DNA from: Bradyrhizobium sp. U87765 SZCCT0048 | Lineage (GTDB): Bacteria > Pseudomonadota > Alphaproteobacteria > Rhizobiales > Xanthobacteraceae | Direction of reading: 5' to 3' | NCBI RefSeq assembly: GCF_018131225.1 | Contig: NZ_JAFCMM010000001.1 | Location: forward strand, 868,001-932,000 | Length of the DNA: 64,000 nucleotides | Part shown: positions 1 through 10,359 of the stretch, piece by piece | Layout: every line of letters begins with the position of its first letter | Position numbering within the stretch: the stretch's first letter is position 1 | The notes under the pieces: generated by a model | Databases searched by the model: none | Seen by the model: the letters and a program-made list of their open reading frames with translations, nothing else | Told to the model about the DNA's origin: nothing | Made by a program: the position numbers and the translations under genes

Positions 1-796
1 CCACCGGCCCGGCACAGCGCCACGTATCGCCCGAACGCGTCCAGCGCAGCGTGACCAAACTCTCGGCGAATGCCGGCAGCTGCGCCGCGAGCGTGCGGTC
101 GGCATGCAGCACGAACGAGCCGCCGTCGAACACCAGTTCGTCCTGACCGCCGACCTGGTTGAGATAGACCAGCGGCAGGTCGCTCTCGGTCACCCGCGCC
201 ACCGCCATCGACAGGCGCATATCGGCCTTGCCGCGGGCATAGGGCGAGCCGTTCGGCACGATCAGGATCTCGGCGCCGGTCTCGGCCAGACACTCGACCA
301 CGTTCTCGTAGTCGGCGCTCTCCTCCATCCAGGTGTCTTCGCAGATCGGCACCCCGATCCGCACGCCGCGCACCGTCACCGGACCCGAGGCGGGACCGCG
401 GGCGAACACCCGCTTCTCGTCGAACACGCCATAGTTCGGCAGGTTGGCCTTGAAGCGCAGGGCGGCGATACGCCCGCCGTCGAGCAGCGCACAGGCGTTG
501 TAGAGCTTGCCATCGTCGACCCAGGGCGTGCCGATCAGCATCGCCGGACCGCCGTCGGCGGTCTCGCGGGCCAGCGCCTCGATTGCCGCGCGGCAGGCGG
601 CCTGGAAAGCCGGCTTGAGAACGAGGTCTTCCGGCGGATAGCCGGCGATGAACAGTTCGGAGAACACGACGAGATCGGCGCCATCCGCCGCGGCGCGCGC
701 CCGCGCCTGCCGCGCCCGCGCGGCATTGCCGGCAATGTCGCCGACGACGGGGTTGAGCTGGGCGAGCGCGACGACGAACGAATTCACGGTGGTCAT
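1..796 (-). CDS. nadE: Glutamine-dependent NAD+ synthetase, N-terminal part (cut by window edge)
   Basis: The protein starts MTTVNSFVVALAQLNPVVGD and reads through a carbon-nitrogen hydrolase (glutaminase) domain of about 265 residues. The nitrilase-type pieces are visible: FSELFIAGYPPEDL with the catalytic Glu, and VPICEDTWME with the catalytic Cys. In this family the domain releases ammonia from glutamine for ATP-dependent amidation of deamido-NAD in the cytosol. The C-terminal synthetase domain lies beyond base 1. The gene follows aroG-type and dgkA genes on the same strand at short spacing, so it may be co-transcribed with them. Confidence 0.9.
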   Translation of the reverse strand, partial: MTTVNSFVVALAQLNPVVGDIAGNAARARQARARAAADGADLVVFSELFIAGYPPEDLVLKPAFQAACRAAIEALARETADGGPAMLIGTPWVDDGKLYNACALLDGGRIAALRFKANLPNYGVFDEKRVFARGPASGPVTVRGVRIGVPICEDTWMEESADYENVVECLAETGAEILIVPNGSPYARGKADMRLSMAVARVTESDLPLVYLNQVGGQDELVFDGGSFVLHADRTLAAQLPAFAESLVTLRWTRSGDTWRCAGPV

Positions 797-837
797 GCCT
801 CATCCGATCCTGACGTGCCGGACATGCGCGACGCGCG

Positions 838-1191
838 TTACAGCACACCGAGGCGTTCGGCGATCGCCACCAGCCAGACGAGACCGGCGATCACCAGGGC
901 AACGCCGACGGCGGCCGAGCCCATGTCCTTGACCCGCCCGATCTGCGGATCGTGATCCGTGGTCAGGCGGTCGGCGAGCTTCTCGATCGCCGTGTTCAGC
1001 AATTCGACGGTGAGAAGAAGAAGTACCACGGCGATCAATTCGACACGGCGCACCGCCGTCGTGCCGACAAGGAAGGCGAGCGGCAGCGCGATGACCAGCG
1101 CAACCAGTTCTTCCCGGATCGCCTGTTCGGAACGGGTTGCGAAAGTCAACCCGTTCCACGTGTTGATGCTGGCACGCCAGAACCGCAGCAA
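838..1191 (-). CDS. dgkA: Diacylglycerol kinase, DgkA type
   Basis: A 117-residue integral membrane protein, the usual size for bacterial DgkA. It has about three hydrophobic helices and the family signature ELLNTAIEKLADR followed by KDMGSAAV, which carries catalytic and metal-binding Glu and Asp residues. DgkA phosphorylates diacylglycerol to phosphatidic acid in the inner membrane and recycles lipid by-products of envelope synthesis. It starts 15 bp after the DAHP synthase stop and is followed 41 bp later by nadE, consistent with one transcript. Confidence 0.93.
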   Translation of the reverse strand: MLRFWRASINTWNGLTFATRSEQAIREELVALVIALPLAFLVGTTAVRRVELIAVVLLLLTVELLNTAIEKLADRLTTDHDPQIGRVKDMGSAAVGVALVIAGLVWLVAIAERLGVL

Positions 1192-1206
1192 GTCAGAGCT
1201 CCGGCC

Positions 1207-2595
1207 TCACATGCCCGACGCGGCGGGCAGCGGCTTGATCTTGCCCGCCCGCTCCTGCTTCAGCAGCTCGGCGATCAGGAAGGCCATGTCGATCGACTGC
1301 TCGGCGTTGAGACGCGGATCGCACACCGTGTGGTAGCGGTCGTTGAGATCCTCGTCGGTCAGCGCCCGGGCACCGCCGATGCATTCGGTGACGTCCTTGC
1401 CGGTCATCTCCAGGTGCACACCACCGGCATGCGTGCCTTCCGCCGCATGGATCGCAAAGAACGAGCGCACCTCGGACAGGATGCGGTCGAACGGCCGGGT
1501 CTTGTAGCCGCTGGTCGCGGTGATGGTGTTGCCATGCATCGGATCGCACGACCACACCACCTTGCGCCCCTCGCGCTGTACCGCGCGGATCAGCGCCGGC
1601 AGATGGTCGCCGACCTTGTCGGAGCCGAACCGGGCGATCAGCGTCAGGCGACCGGGCTCGTCCTGCGGGTTGAGGACATCGATCAGCTTGATCAGTTCGT
1701 CCGGCTTGAGAGACGGACCGCACTTGAGGCCGATCGGGTTGTTGATGCCGCGGAAGTACTCGACATGGGCATGGTCGAGCTGCCGCGTACGGTCGCCGAT
1801 CCAGATCATATGGCCGGAGGTGGCGTACCAGTCGCCGGTCGTGGAATCGACGCGGGTCAGCGCCTGCTCGTAGCCGAGCAGCAGTGCCTCATGGCTGGTG
1901 TAGAAGTCCGTGGTACGCAGCTCCGGATGGCTGTCGAATTCCAGGCCGCAGGCGCGCATGAAGTTCAACGCGTCGGTGATGCGATCGGCGAGCTCGGTGT
2001 AGCGGCGCGACTGCGGCGAATCCTTGAGGAATCCGAGCATCCACTGGTTGACGCTGGCGAGATTGGCGAAGCCGCCGCTGGCGAACGCGCGCAGCAGGTT
2101 GAGCGTCGCGGCCGACTGGCGGTACGCCATCATCTGGCGCTGCGGATCCGGCGTGCGCGCCTCGGCGGTGAAGGCGATATCGTTGACGATGTCGCCGCGA
2201 TAGCTCGGCAGTTCGATGCCGTTCGCCTTCTCGACCGGCGACGAGCGCGGCTTCGCGAACTGGCCGGCGATGCGGCCGACCTTCACCACGGGCAGCGAGC
2301 CGGCGTAGGTCAGCACCACCGCCATCTGCAGGAAGACGCGGAAGAAGTCGCGGATGTTGTTGGCGCCGTGTTCGGCGAAACTCTCGGCGCAATCGCCGCC
2401 CTGGAGCAGGAAGGCTTCTCCGGCCGCGACACGTCCCAGCGCCTTCTTCAGGTTGCGCGCCTCACCCGCAAAGACCAGCGGCGGAAACGTGGCCAGCTGC
2501 GCCTCGACGTCGGCCAAGGCTTTCGCATCCGGATATTCCGGAACCTGCACGACCGGCTTGTTGCGCCAGCTGTCGGGTGTCCACCGCTCGGACAT
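1207..2595 (-). CDS. 3-deoxy-7-phosphoheptulonate synthase, class II
   Basis: A 462-residue protein of the class II (plant and actinobacterial type) DAHP synthase family. It catalyses the first shikimate-pathway step, joining phosphoenolpyruvate and erythrose 4-phosphate. Diagnostic stretches are [11 protein letters not shown] near residue 85, [37 protein letters not shown], and the C-terminal CDPMHGNT and [15 protein letters not shown] segments. Length is normal and the N-terminus ([15 protein letters not shown]) matches alphaproteobacterial members. It is the first gene of a probable operon with dgkA and nadE. Confidence 0.95.
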   Translation of the reverse strand: MSERWTPDSWRNKPVVQVPEYPDAKALADVEAQLATFPPLVFAGEARNLKKALGRVAAGEAFLLQGGDCAESFAEHGANNIRDFFRVFLQMAVVLTYAGSLPVVKVGRIAGQFAKPRSSPVEKANGIELPSYRGDIVNDIAFTAEARTPDPQRQMMAYRQSAATLNLLRAFASGGFANLASVNQWMLGFLKDSPQSRRYTELADRITDALNFMRACGLEFDSHPELRTTDFYTSHEALLLGYEQALTRVDSTTGDWYATSGHMIWIGDRTRQLDHAHVEYFRGINNPIGLKCGPSLKPDELIKLIDVLNPQDEPGRLTLIARFGSDKVGDHLPALIRAVQREGRKVVWSCDPMHGNTITATSGYKTRPFDRILSEVRSFFAIHAAEGTHAGGVHLEMTGKDVTECIGGARALTDEDLNDRYHTVCDPRLNAEQSIDMAFLIAELLKQERAGKIKPLPAASGM

Positions 2596-2754
2596 TGATC
2601 TGCTCCGATCTGCTCCTGAGAACCGCCCGCCCCGCCGGGGATGGCGTGGCGGCGGTTATACACAGCGTCGCCACGAACCGCCAGTTGCAATTCGGCTTGG
2701 GATGTCAATGCCTTGCAGGGGCCGGCAATTTGCCCTTAGCTGACGGCGGGGACG

Positions 2755-3645
2755 ATGGGGGTTGAGATGGTGGCCGAGGCTGTCCTTGACAACGTCTTCA
2801 TCGACGACATCACGCTGCCGGCCCAGGACGGGTTTTCGCTGGCAGCGACATTGTATATGCCGCGTGCGCCCCGGCACCACGCGGTGCTGATCAATTCGGC
2901 GGCGGCGGTGCCGCGCCGGTTCTACCGGAACCTCGCCGGCTACATCGCCGCGCGCGGCTGCGTGGTGATGACCTACGACTATCGCGGCATCGGCGGTTCG
3001 CGGCCGAAATCACTGGCCGGCTTCAGTGCCACCATGGCGGACTGGGCGGAGAAGGATGCCACCGCCGCCGTGGCCTGGATGCGCGGGCGCTACAACACCC
3101 TGCCGCTGGGCTATATCGGCCATTCGTTCGGCGGCCAGGCGCTGGGACTGCTGCCCAACAACGACCAGATCGCCCGGGCGCTGCTGGTTTCGGCCCAGGC
3201 GCCGTTCTGGAAGCTGTTTCCAGCCCCGGAAAGCTACCGGGTGTTCGTGCTGATCAATTTCGCCGGCCGGCCGATCGCACGCGTGATGGGCTATGTGCCC
3301 GGCCGCATCGGCCTCGGCGAGGACATGCCGCGGGACGTGTTCCTGCAATGGCGCAAGTGGCTGATGAGCGAGCGCTACTACTTCGACGACCCCTCGCTCA
3401 CATCGCTCGCCAACTATGCCAACTATCGGCACCCGCTGATGGCGCTGTGCATCGGCGACGATCCCTGGGCGCCGCGTCCGGCAGTCGACCTGCTGTGCGC
3501 CGGGTTCACCGCGACGCGGCCCGAGGTGGTCGCGATCGCGCCGGCCGACGTCGGCGCCAAGGCGATCGGCCATTTCGGCTTCTTCCGCGACGAACACCGC
3601 GACAGGCTGTGGACGCCGGCCGTCGACTGGCTGCTGGCGAGCTGA
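2755..3645 (+). CDS. Alpha/beta hydrolase (serine aminopeptidase S33-like)
   Basis: A 296-residue alpha/beta hydrolase. The nucleophile elbow GHSFGGQ is visible around residue 121, and YDYRGIGGS precedes it as the usual loop after strand 4. A candidate catalytic His lies in the C-terminal FFRDEHRDRLW segment. There is no signal peptide, so it is probably cytosolic. The substrate cannot be told from sequence. An ATG four codons downstream (2767) is an alternative start. It ends 8 bp from the stop of gor, which converges on it. Confidence 0.8.
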   Translation: MGVEMVAEAVLDNVFIDDITLPAQDGFSLAATLYMPRAPRHHAVLINSAAAVPRRFYRNLAGYIAARGCVVMTYDYRGIGGSRPKSLAGFSATMADWAEKDATAAVAWMRGRYNTLPLGYIGHSFGGQALGLLPNNDQIARALLVSAQAPFWKLFPAPESYRVFVLINFAGRPIARVMGYVPGRIGLGEDMPRDVFLQWRKWLMSERYYFDDPSLTSLANYANYRHPLMALCIGDDPWAPRPAVDLLCAGFTATRPEVVAIAPADVGAKAIGHFGFFRDEHRDRLWTPAVDWLLAS

Positions 3646-3653
3646 ACGACGCG

Positions 3654-5051
3654 CTATTCGGCCGCCTGCCGGACGTGGCGGGCGAACGGCGTGCGCATGG
3701 TCACGAGCTCTTCCGCCGCGGTCGGATGCACGGCGATGGTCGCGTCGAAATCGGCCTTGGTCGCTTTCAGCTTCACCGCGACGCCGACCAGCTGGATCAT
3801 CTCGCCGGCATCGGGACCGACAATATGGCAGCCGAGCACGCGGTCGCTGAGCCCGTCGACCACCAGCTTCATCAGCACGCGGGTATCGCGGCCCGACAAC
3901 GTCGCCTTCATCGGGCGGAAATCGGCCTTGTAGATATCGACATGGGAGTGCTTCGCCCGCGCCTCGGCTTCGGTGAGCCCGACCGTGCCGACCTCGGGCT
4001 GGGTGAATACGGCGGTCGGAATGTCCGCATGATCGACCCGGACCGGACGCTTGCCGAACACGGTATCGGCGAAGGCGTGTCCCTCGCGGATCGCCACCGG
4101 CGTGAGGTTGACGCGGTGGGTGACGTCGCCGACCGCATAGATGTGCGGCATGGACGTCTGCGAATAGCCGTCGACGGCAATGCCGCCGTTCTTCGGATTG
4201 AGCGCGACGCCCGCCGCTTCGAGACCGAGGCCCGCGACGTTGGGATGGCGGCCGATCGCGAACATCACCTGGTCGGACGCGACGCGCGTGCCGTCCGACA
4301 GCGTCGAGGCATAGGACGTTCCTTGGGCTTCGCCCTCGCGATCGACGCGGCTCACCGTGCAGCCGGTCAGGATCCGAATGCCGGCCTTTTCCATTTCCGT
4401 GCGCACGTGCTTGCGCACGTCGTCGTCGAACCCGCGCAGAATGTTGTCGCCGCGATAGACCACCGTGACCTCGCTGCCGAGGCCGGCGAAGATGCAGGCG
4501 AACTCCAGCGCGATATAGCCGCCGCCCTGGATCAGGATGCGGCGCGGCAGCGTCGGCAGATGAAACACCTCGTTGGACGAGATCACATGCTCGATGCCGG
4601 GGATCGGATCGCCGTGGCTCGGCGCCGCGCCCGTCGCGATCAGGATGTGCCTGGCGCGCACGGTCTCGCCGGTCGACAGCCGCAGCGTATGCGGGTCCTC
4701 GAACACGGCGCGCGCCCTGGCGATGCGCGCGCCCGACTTGTCGAGATTGCTGGTATAGGCCGCTTCGAGCCGCGCAATCTCCTTGTCCTTGTTGGCGATC
4801 AGCGTCGGCCAGTCGAAGGTCGCCGACGGGATCGTCCAGCCGTAACCGGCTGCGTCCTCGATCTCGTGATGGACATGGGAGGCGTACACCAGGAGCTTCT
4901 TGGGCACGCATCCGCGGATCACGCAGGTGCCGCCGAGGCGATACTCCTCGGCGACCATGACCTTCGCACCGTAGCCGGCGGCGATGCGGGCAGCGCGCAC
5001 GCCGCCCGATCCGCCGCCGATGACGAACAGGTCGAGATCGAAATCAGCCAT
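3654..5051 (-). CDS. gor: Glutathione-disulfide reductase
   Basis: A 465-residue pyridine-nucleotide disulfide oxidoreductase. The FAD-binding GGGSGGVRAARIAAGYGA is at the N-terminus and the redox centre GGTCVIRGCVPKK lies at about residues 40-52; this CVIRGC form is typical of plant/alphaproteobacterial glutathione reductase. The NADPH-binding IQGGGYIALEFA and the C-terminal HPTAAEELVTM with the active-site His are also present. It reduces GSSG with NADPH in the cytosol. It is the last gene of a run rpiA - DUF2059 - gor, starting 15 bp after the DUF2059 stop. Confidence 0.94.
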   Translation of the reverse strand: MADFDLDLFVIGGGSGGVRAARIAAGYGAKVMVAEEYRLGGTCVIRGCVPKKLLVYASHVHHEIEDAAGYGWTIPSATFDWPTLIANKDKEIARLEAAYTSNLDKSGARIARARAVFEDPHTLRLSTGETVRARHILIATGAAPSHGDPIPGIEHVISSNEVFHLPTLPRRILIQGGGYIALEFACIFAGLGSEVTVVYRGDNILRGFDDDVRKHVRTEMEKAGIRILTGCTVSRVDREGEAQGTSYASTLSDGTRVASDQVMFAIGRHPNVAGLGLEAAGVALNPKNGGIAVDGYSQTSMPHIYAVGDVTHRVNLTPVAIREGHAFADTVFGKRPVRVDHADIPTAVFTQPEVGTVGLTEAEARAKHSHVDIYKADFRPMKATLSGRDTRVLMKLVVDGLSDRVLGCHIVGPDAGEMIQLVGVAVKLKATKADFDATIAVHPTAAEELVTMRTPFARHVRQAAE

Positions 5052-5066
5052 CGGCCGGCTCCGCGA

Positions 5067-5594
5067 TCAGATCTCTTTGCCGCGGGCGCGCATCTCGGCG
5101 CGGAACTTGGCAGCGACTTCGTTCGAAAACGCAGCAGCCCAGTCGTTCATGTAGGCGAGACTGCCGGTGATCGACTTCGGCTCCTGGTCGAGGAATTTCT
5201 GGCCGAGCGGCGACTTGTAGAACGCGATGAGGTCGCGCAGCTCCTGCTCGGTGAAGTTGGTGGCGTAGATCTCCGCCATCGCCTTGCCGATGTCGTCCTT
5301 GCGGCTGGCGAGCTCGCCGGCGAGCTTGAGCGCGACGTCGTCGAGATCCTTCTGGTAGTTCAGGTTGTTCTGCAGGATCGCGTCCTTGGTGCGCTGGATC
5401 ACCGTCGGGACGATGTTCTGGTACACCGTGCTCGCCTTCTTGAGCGCCAGCAGCTCACTCGCCGCGGCGATTGCGCTCGCGGGCGGCGGCGGCGGGTTGT
5501 TGGCCGCAGCCTTCGGCGCCTGAGCGGTGGCGCTCAGGGTGCTGAGAGCCAGGCCGAAGCCGACGGCCAGCAGGGTTTTCGCAAACTTCGTCAT
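5067..5594 (-). CDS. DUF2059 domain-containing secreted protein
   Basis: A 175-residue protein. The start at 5594 was chosen because a strong Shine-Dalgarno (AAGGAGAAACG) sits just upstream and the N-terminus MTKFAKTLLAVGFGLALSTL then forms a signal peptide ending near ATAQA; the open frame extends further upstream without support. The mature part is helical and contains the DUF2059 hallmark FTEQELRDLIAFYKSPLGQK. The function of the family is not established. It lies between rpiA and gor on the same strand. Confidence 0.85.
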   Translation of the reverse strand: MTKFAKTLLAVGFGLALSTLSATAQAPKAAANNPPPPPASAIAAASELLALKKASTVYQNIVPTVIQRTKDAILQNNLNYQKDLDDVALKLAGELASRKDDIGKAMAEIYATNFTEQELRDLIAFYKSPLGQKFLDQEPKSITGSLAYMNDWAAAFSNEVAAKFRAEMRARGKEI

Positions 5595-5616
5595 TCCGTT
5601 TCTCCTTCGCTGCGGC

Positions 5617-6315
5617 TCAAGGCCGCTCAACCGTTCGAATTCCTGCCGTACCGGCCAGCACCGTCGTGGTCGCAAGGCCGATGAACAGACCATGCTCCAC
5701 CACCCCGGGGATCGCGACCAGCGACGTCGCCAGCGCCGCGGCATCCGGGATGGCGCCGAGATGAGCGTCGACAATCCAGTGGCCGCCATCGGTGACAAAA
5801 GCATGACCGTCCCTGCCCTTGCGGACCTCGAGCGCACCGGCGACGCCGCGGGCGGCGAACACATCGGAGATGGCCCGACGCGTCGCGGCAAGCCCGAAGG
5901 GAACGACCTCGATCGGCAGCGGGAAGCGACCGAGCCGCTCAACCCACTTGGAATCGTCAGCGATCACGATCATGCGGTCGGACGCCGCCGCCACGATCTT
6001 CTCGCGCAGCAGCGCGCCGCCGCCGCCCTTGATCAAGTTGAGCTGCGGGTCGACCTCGTCGGCGCCATCGACGGTGAGATCGAGGCGATCGAGCTCGTCG
6101 AGGGTTGCGAGCGGCACGCCGCAACGCTCCGCGTCGGCGCGTGTTGCCTCCGACGTCGGCACGCCGATCACCCGCAGCCCGTCGCGCACCCGCTCGCCGA
6201 GCAGCTCGACGAAATGCTTGGCAGTGGACCCGGTGCCGAGGCCAAGCCGCATGCCATCGCGCACATGCTCGAGCGCACGGGCCGCCGCCTGTCGTTTCAA
6301 CGCGTCCATGCTCAT
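5617..6315 (-). CDS. rpiA: Ribose-5-phosphate isomerase A
   Basis: A 232-residue protein with all RpiA landmarks: [20 protein letters not shown] near residue 25, DGADEVDP near residue 85 and [13 protein letters not shown] shortly after, which includes the catalytic Asp and Glu. It interconverts ribose 5-phosphate and ribulose 5-phosphate in the pentose phosphate pathway. Length is normal. It is the first gene of the rpiA - DUF2059 - gor run and is divergent from gph. Confidence 0.96.
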   Translation of the reverse strand: MSMDALKRQAAARALEHVRDGMRLGLGTGSTAKHFVELLGERVRDGLRVIGVPTSEATRADAERCGVPLATLDELDRLDLTVDGADEVDPQLNLIKGGGGALLREKIVAAASDRMIVIADDSKWVERLGRFPLPIEVVPFGLAATRRAISDVFAARGVAGALEVRKGRDGHAFVTDGGHWIVDAHLGAIPDAAALATSLVAIPGVVEHGLFIGLATTTVLAGTAGIRTVERP

Positions 6316-6556
6316 GGAAAATCCTTCAAAGGGCCTGCCGGACCCACGTCGGCCGACGGTCCCGAGGGGGCATATCTAGCCTCGATTTGGCGCGAGGAAC
6401 AGGCCTCAGCAGCAATCTCCACGACCCAGGCCGACGATCCGCCTCACTGATTTTCCTTCCAAATTCGCCTCATGCCCGGCGTGCGGCCCGACAGCGCGAC
6501 CCGCCCATGCCGCGCCGCAGCTTGCGTGGCGCCCCGCCGAAGGCTAGCGATCCGGC

Positions 6557-7231
6557 ATGACCGATTCTCCCCTCGTCGTTTTCGACCTTGACGGCACGCT
6601 GGTCGACACCGCGCCAGATCTCATCAGCGCGCTGAACTTCGTGCTCGACCGCGAAGGCCTGCCGGCGTTGCCGATGGCCTCCGCCCGCCCGATGATCGGC
6701 GCCGGCGCGCGCAAGCTGATCCAGCGCGGATTCGAGGCCGAGGACCGGCCGCTGACCACGAGCGACCTCGATCGCCTGACCGCTGATTTCATCGCCTATT
6801 ACGCCGATCACATCGCCGAACAGTCGCGGCCGTTCGCAGGCCTTCACGATGCGCTCGACGACCTCGCCGTGCGCGGCTTTCGCTTCGCGGTCTGCACCAA
6901 CAAGCTGGAATGGCTGTCGCGCCGCCTGCTCGACCACCTCGGACTGAGCCCGCGCTTCGCCGCGATCTGCGGCGCCGATACGTTCGGCGTCAGCAAGCCG
7001 GACCCGGCGATCCTGCGGCAGACCGTGGCCCGCGCCGGCGGCAGCATGGCCGGCGCCATCATGGTCGGCGATGCCGGGCCGGACATCGGCGTGGCGCGGC
7101 GCGCCGGGGTTCCGGTGATCGGCGTGACCTTCGGCTACACCGACGTGCCCATCGCCGAGTTGAAGCCGGACCGGGTCATCTCGGACTTCCGCGACCTGCC
7201 CGCGACGATCGGCGCCCTCCGGGCAGGCTGA
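6557..7231 (+). CDS. gph: Phosphoglycolate phosphatase (HAD family)
   Basis: A 224-residue haloacid-dehalogenase phosphatase. Motif I VFDLDGTLVDTAPDL holds the nucleophile and acid/base Asp at residues 10 and 12, motif II is VCTNK, motif III is SKPDP, and motif IV VGDAGPDIGVA binds magnesium. The family removes phosphate from 2-phosphoglycolate formed by DNA repair or photorespiration. The rpiA gene is divergent; the 241 bp between them holds no gene I can support. Confidence 0.88.
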   Translation: MTDSPLVVFDLDGTLVDTAPDLISALNFVLDREGLPALPMASARPMIGAGARKLIQRGFEAEDRPLTTSDLDRLTADFIAYYADHIAEQSRPFAGLHDALDDLAVRGFRFAVCTNKLEWLSRRLLDHLGLSPRFAAICGADTFGVSKPDPAILRQTVARAGGSMAGAIMVGDAGPDIGVARRAGVPVIGVTFGYTDVPIAELKPDRVISDFRDLPATIGALRAG

Positions 7232-7387
7232 AACGAACGGAAATACTGCCAGATCCGTGGCGGTGTTAAAATACCATCATTAACCTTTTCGCAACCTCCG
7301 GTGAACCGCACATTGCAAGCCCCAGTTGACCCTCTTATGGTCCGCGCGGGGACTGTGGCGGCTTGCCGCAACAAGAGACGGTGGATC

Positions 7388-7846
7388 ATGCGTCGCGTAG
7401 TTATTATCGCCGGTGCAAGCCTTTGGCTTGCCGGCTGTGGCACTTCGATGCCAACCATGGACTTTCTCAAGCCGACGCCGCCGAGCGTGACGGTTCGGCT
7501 GGAATCGGTGCCGCCCGGCGCCGACGCCAAGACCTCGCTCGGTCCGGGCTGCAAGACGCCGTGCGCCGTGTCGGTGCAGGGCACGGAACCGTTCACGGTC
7601 AGCTACACGCTGGACAAGTACCAGCCGCAGAGCGTGTCGGTGTCGGTCATTCAGCAAGGGGGCGACTTCGGCAGCGGCTCGACCGCTATCACGGATCCGA
7701 ACCCGGTGTTCGCCGAACTGCAGCCCGCGGCCCCGCCGCCGCGCAAGCCGGTGCACCACCGCAAGCGTGTCGCCAAGCCGAAGCCCGCCGCGGCGGCTCC
7801 CGCGGCCGCTCCGGCCGATGGCGCCTTCCCGCCGCCCAGCCGCTAA
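7388..7846 (+). CDS. Small lipoprotein with PEGA-like domain
   Basis: A 152-residue protein beginning MRRVVIIAGASLWLAGCGTS, a short lipoprotein signal with a lipobox at LAGC. The start at 7388 was chosen because the signal begins there, although the frame is open from 7301. The middle (SVTVRLESVPPGADAKTS ... CKTPCAVSVQG) resembles PEGA-type surface domains, and the tail is rich in Pro, Ala and Lys, as in peptidoglycan- or cell-wall-contacting lipoproteins. Predicted outer-membrane or periplasmic. The exact function is unknown. Confidence 0.75.
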   Translation: MRRVVIIAGASLWLAGCGTSMPTMDFLKPTPPSVTVRLESVPPGADAKTSLGPGCKTPCAVSVQGTEPFTVSYTLDKYQPQSVSVSVIQQGGDFGSGSTAITDPNPVFAELQPAAPPPRKPVHHRKRVAKPKPAAAAPAAAPADGAFPPPSR

Positions 7847-7907
7847 GTTGCCGACCGGCGCACACGAACCGATTGTGCGCCGACCCGGCCGTGCCTACAT
7901 TGTGACG

Positions 7908-7936
7908 GTCAGCCCCCGGACGGGGGCTGACTTTTA
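7908..7936 (+). terminator. Rho-independent terminator after the lipoprotein gene
   Basis: A 10-bp perfect stem, GTCAGCCCCC paired with GGGGGCTGAC, closes a 4-base loop and is followed by four T residues. It lies about 60 bp after the lipoprotein stop and before moaA. Confidence 0.9.
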
Positions 7937-7966
7937 GGTGTTGTCACAGTCTCACAGGCTTGCCGG

Positions 7967-8986
7967 ATGAACGGATCTTTCCTGCCTCCCGGAACCATGA
8001 CCGATCCGTTCGGCCGGACGATCAGCTACCTGCGCGTGTCGGTGACGGATCGCTGTGACCTGCGCTGCTTTTATTGCATGTCCGAGGACATGACCTTCCT
8101 GCCGAAGGCCGACCTCCTGACGCTCGAAGAACTCGACCGCCTCTGCTCGGCCTTCGTCGCCAAGGGCGTGCGCAAGCTGCGCCTCACCGGCGGCGAGCCG
8201 CTGGTCCGCCGCAACGTGATGTCGCTGGTGCGTTCGCTGTCGCGCCACCTGCGCAGCGGCGGTCTCGACGAGCTGACGCTGACCACCAACGGCTCGCAGC
8301 TGGCGCGCCATGCCGGCGAACTCGCCGCGTGCGGCGTTCGCCGCATCAATGTCTCGCTCGACACCCTCGACGCCGACAAATTCCGCGCCATCACCCGCTG
8401 GGGCGAACTCGACAAGGTGCTCGCCGGCATCGAAGCGGCGCGCGAGGCGGGCCTGCATGTCAAGATCAACGCGGTGGCGCTGAAGGGACTCAACGAGGAC
8501 GAGATTCCGTCCCTGATGCGCTGGGCGCACGGCAAGGACATGGACCTGACGCTGATCGAGGTGATGCCGATGGGCGACATCGGCGCCGGCCGCATCGACC
8601 AGTACGCGCCGCTGTCGGTGCTGCGCAGCCGCCTCGCCGAACAGTTCACCCTCACGGACCTCGACGAGAGCTCCGGTGGTCCGGCGCGCTATGTGCGTGT
8701 GGCGGAAACCGGCGGCAAGCTTGGCTTCATCACCCCGATGACCCACAATTTCTGCGAAGCCTGCAACCGCGTGCGCATCACCTGCACGGGCACGCTGCAC
8801 ACCTGTCTCGGCCACGAGGATGCCTCGGACCTGCGCCGGCCACTGCGCGCATCACCGGACGACGCGCTGCTGAACGCCGCGATCGACCGCGCCATCGGAC
8901 TGAAACCGAAGGGCCACGATTTCATCATCGACCGCCGCCACAACCGGCCGAGCGTCAGCCGCCACATGAGCGTGACCGGCGGCTGA
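7967..8986 (+). CDS. moaA: GTP 3',8-cyclase MoaA
   Basis: A 339-residue radical SAM enzyme for the first step of molybdenum cofactor synthesis. The N-terminal cluster motif CDLRCFYC lies near residues 26-33, the GGEPL motif near residue 71, and the C-terminal cluster cysteines are in [13 protein letters not shown] and HTCLG. The protein ends in the conserved Gly-Gly. It would supply cofactor for the molybdoenzymes at 17.3-20.7 kb and 55.8-58.1 kb. A second in-frame ATG ten codons in is a possible start. Confidence 0.95.
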   Translation: MNGSFLPPGTMTDPFGRTISYLRVSVTDRCDLRCFYCMSEDMTFLPKADLLTLEELDRLCSAFVAKGVRKLRLTGGEPLVRRNVMSLVRSLSRHLRSGGLDELTLTTNGSQLARHAGELAACGVRRINVSLDTLDADKFRAITRWGELDKVLAGIEAAREAGLHVKINAVALKGLNEDEIPSLMRWAHGKDMDLTLIEVMPMGDIGAGRIDQYAPLSVLRSRLAEQFTLTDLDESSGGPARYVRVAETGGKLGFITPMTHNFCEACNRVRITCTGTLHTCLGHEDASDLRRPLRASPDDALLNAAIDRAIGLKPKGHDFIIDRRHNRPSVSRHMSVTGG

Positions 8987-9040
8987 GGCCCCTGCCCGGA
9001 CCTGATCGGCAGCGAAAATTGATGCCCCGCAATGCAAGAA

Positions 9041-9064
9041 GCCCGGCCTTGCGGCCGGGCTTTT
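9041..9064. terminator. Bidirectional-looking terminator between moaA and dctP
   Basis: The stem GCCCGGCC / GGCCGGGC with a TTGC loop is followed by TTTT on the plus strand. It sits between the convergent moaA and TRAP genes and may end both transcripts, though the minus-strand T tract is weak. Confidence 0.85.
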
Positions 9065-9082
9065 CGTCGCGATGGTGTCCGA

Positions 9083-10270
<1,188 letters not shown>

Positions 10271-10359
10271 TCAACCAAAGTCGAAGCCACCGCCTCCCGC
10301 CGCGCGAACGCAAGGCGCAGCGCGCGGATGACGCGCTGCAGTACGGCGATTCGGCGGTC

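Noticed and set aside
952..2598. Long plus-strand open frame of 548 codons
   Set aside because: It is antisense to class II DAHP synthase, has the His/Arg/Gly-rich composition of a shadow frame in GC-rich DNA, and shows no domain.
3348..5684. Plus-strand open frame of 778 codons
   Set aside because: Antisense to gor and the DUF2059 gene; low-complexity shadow with no recognisable motif.
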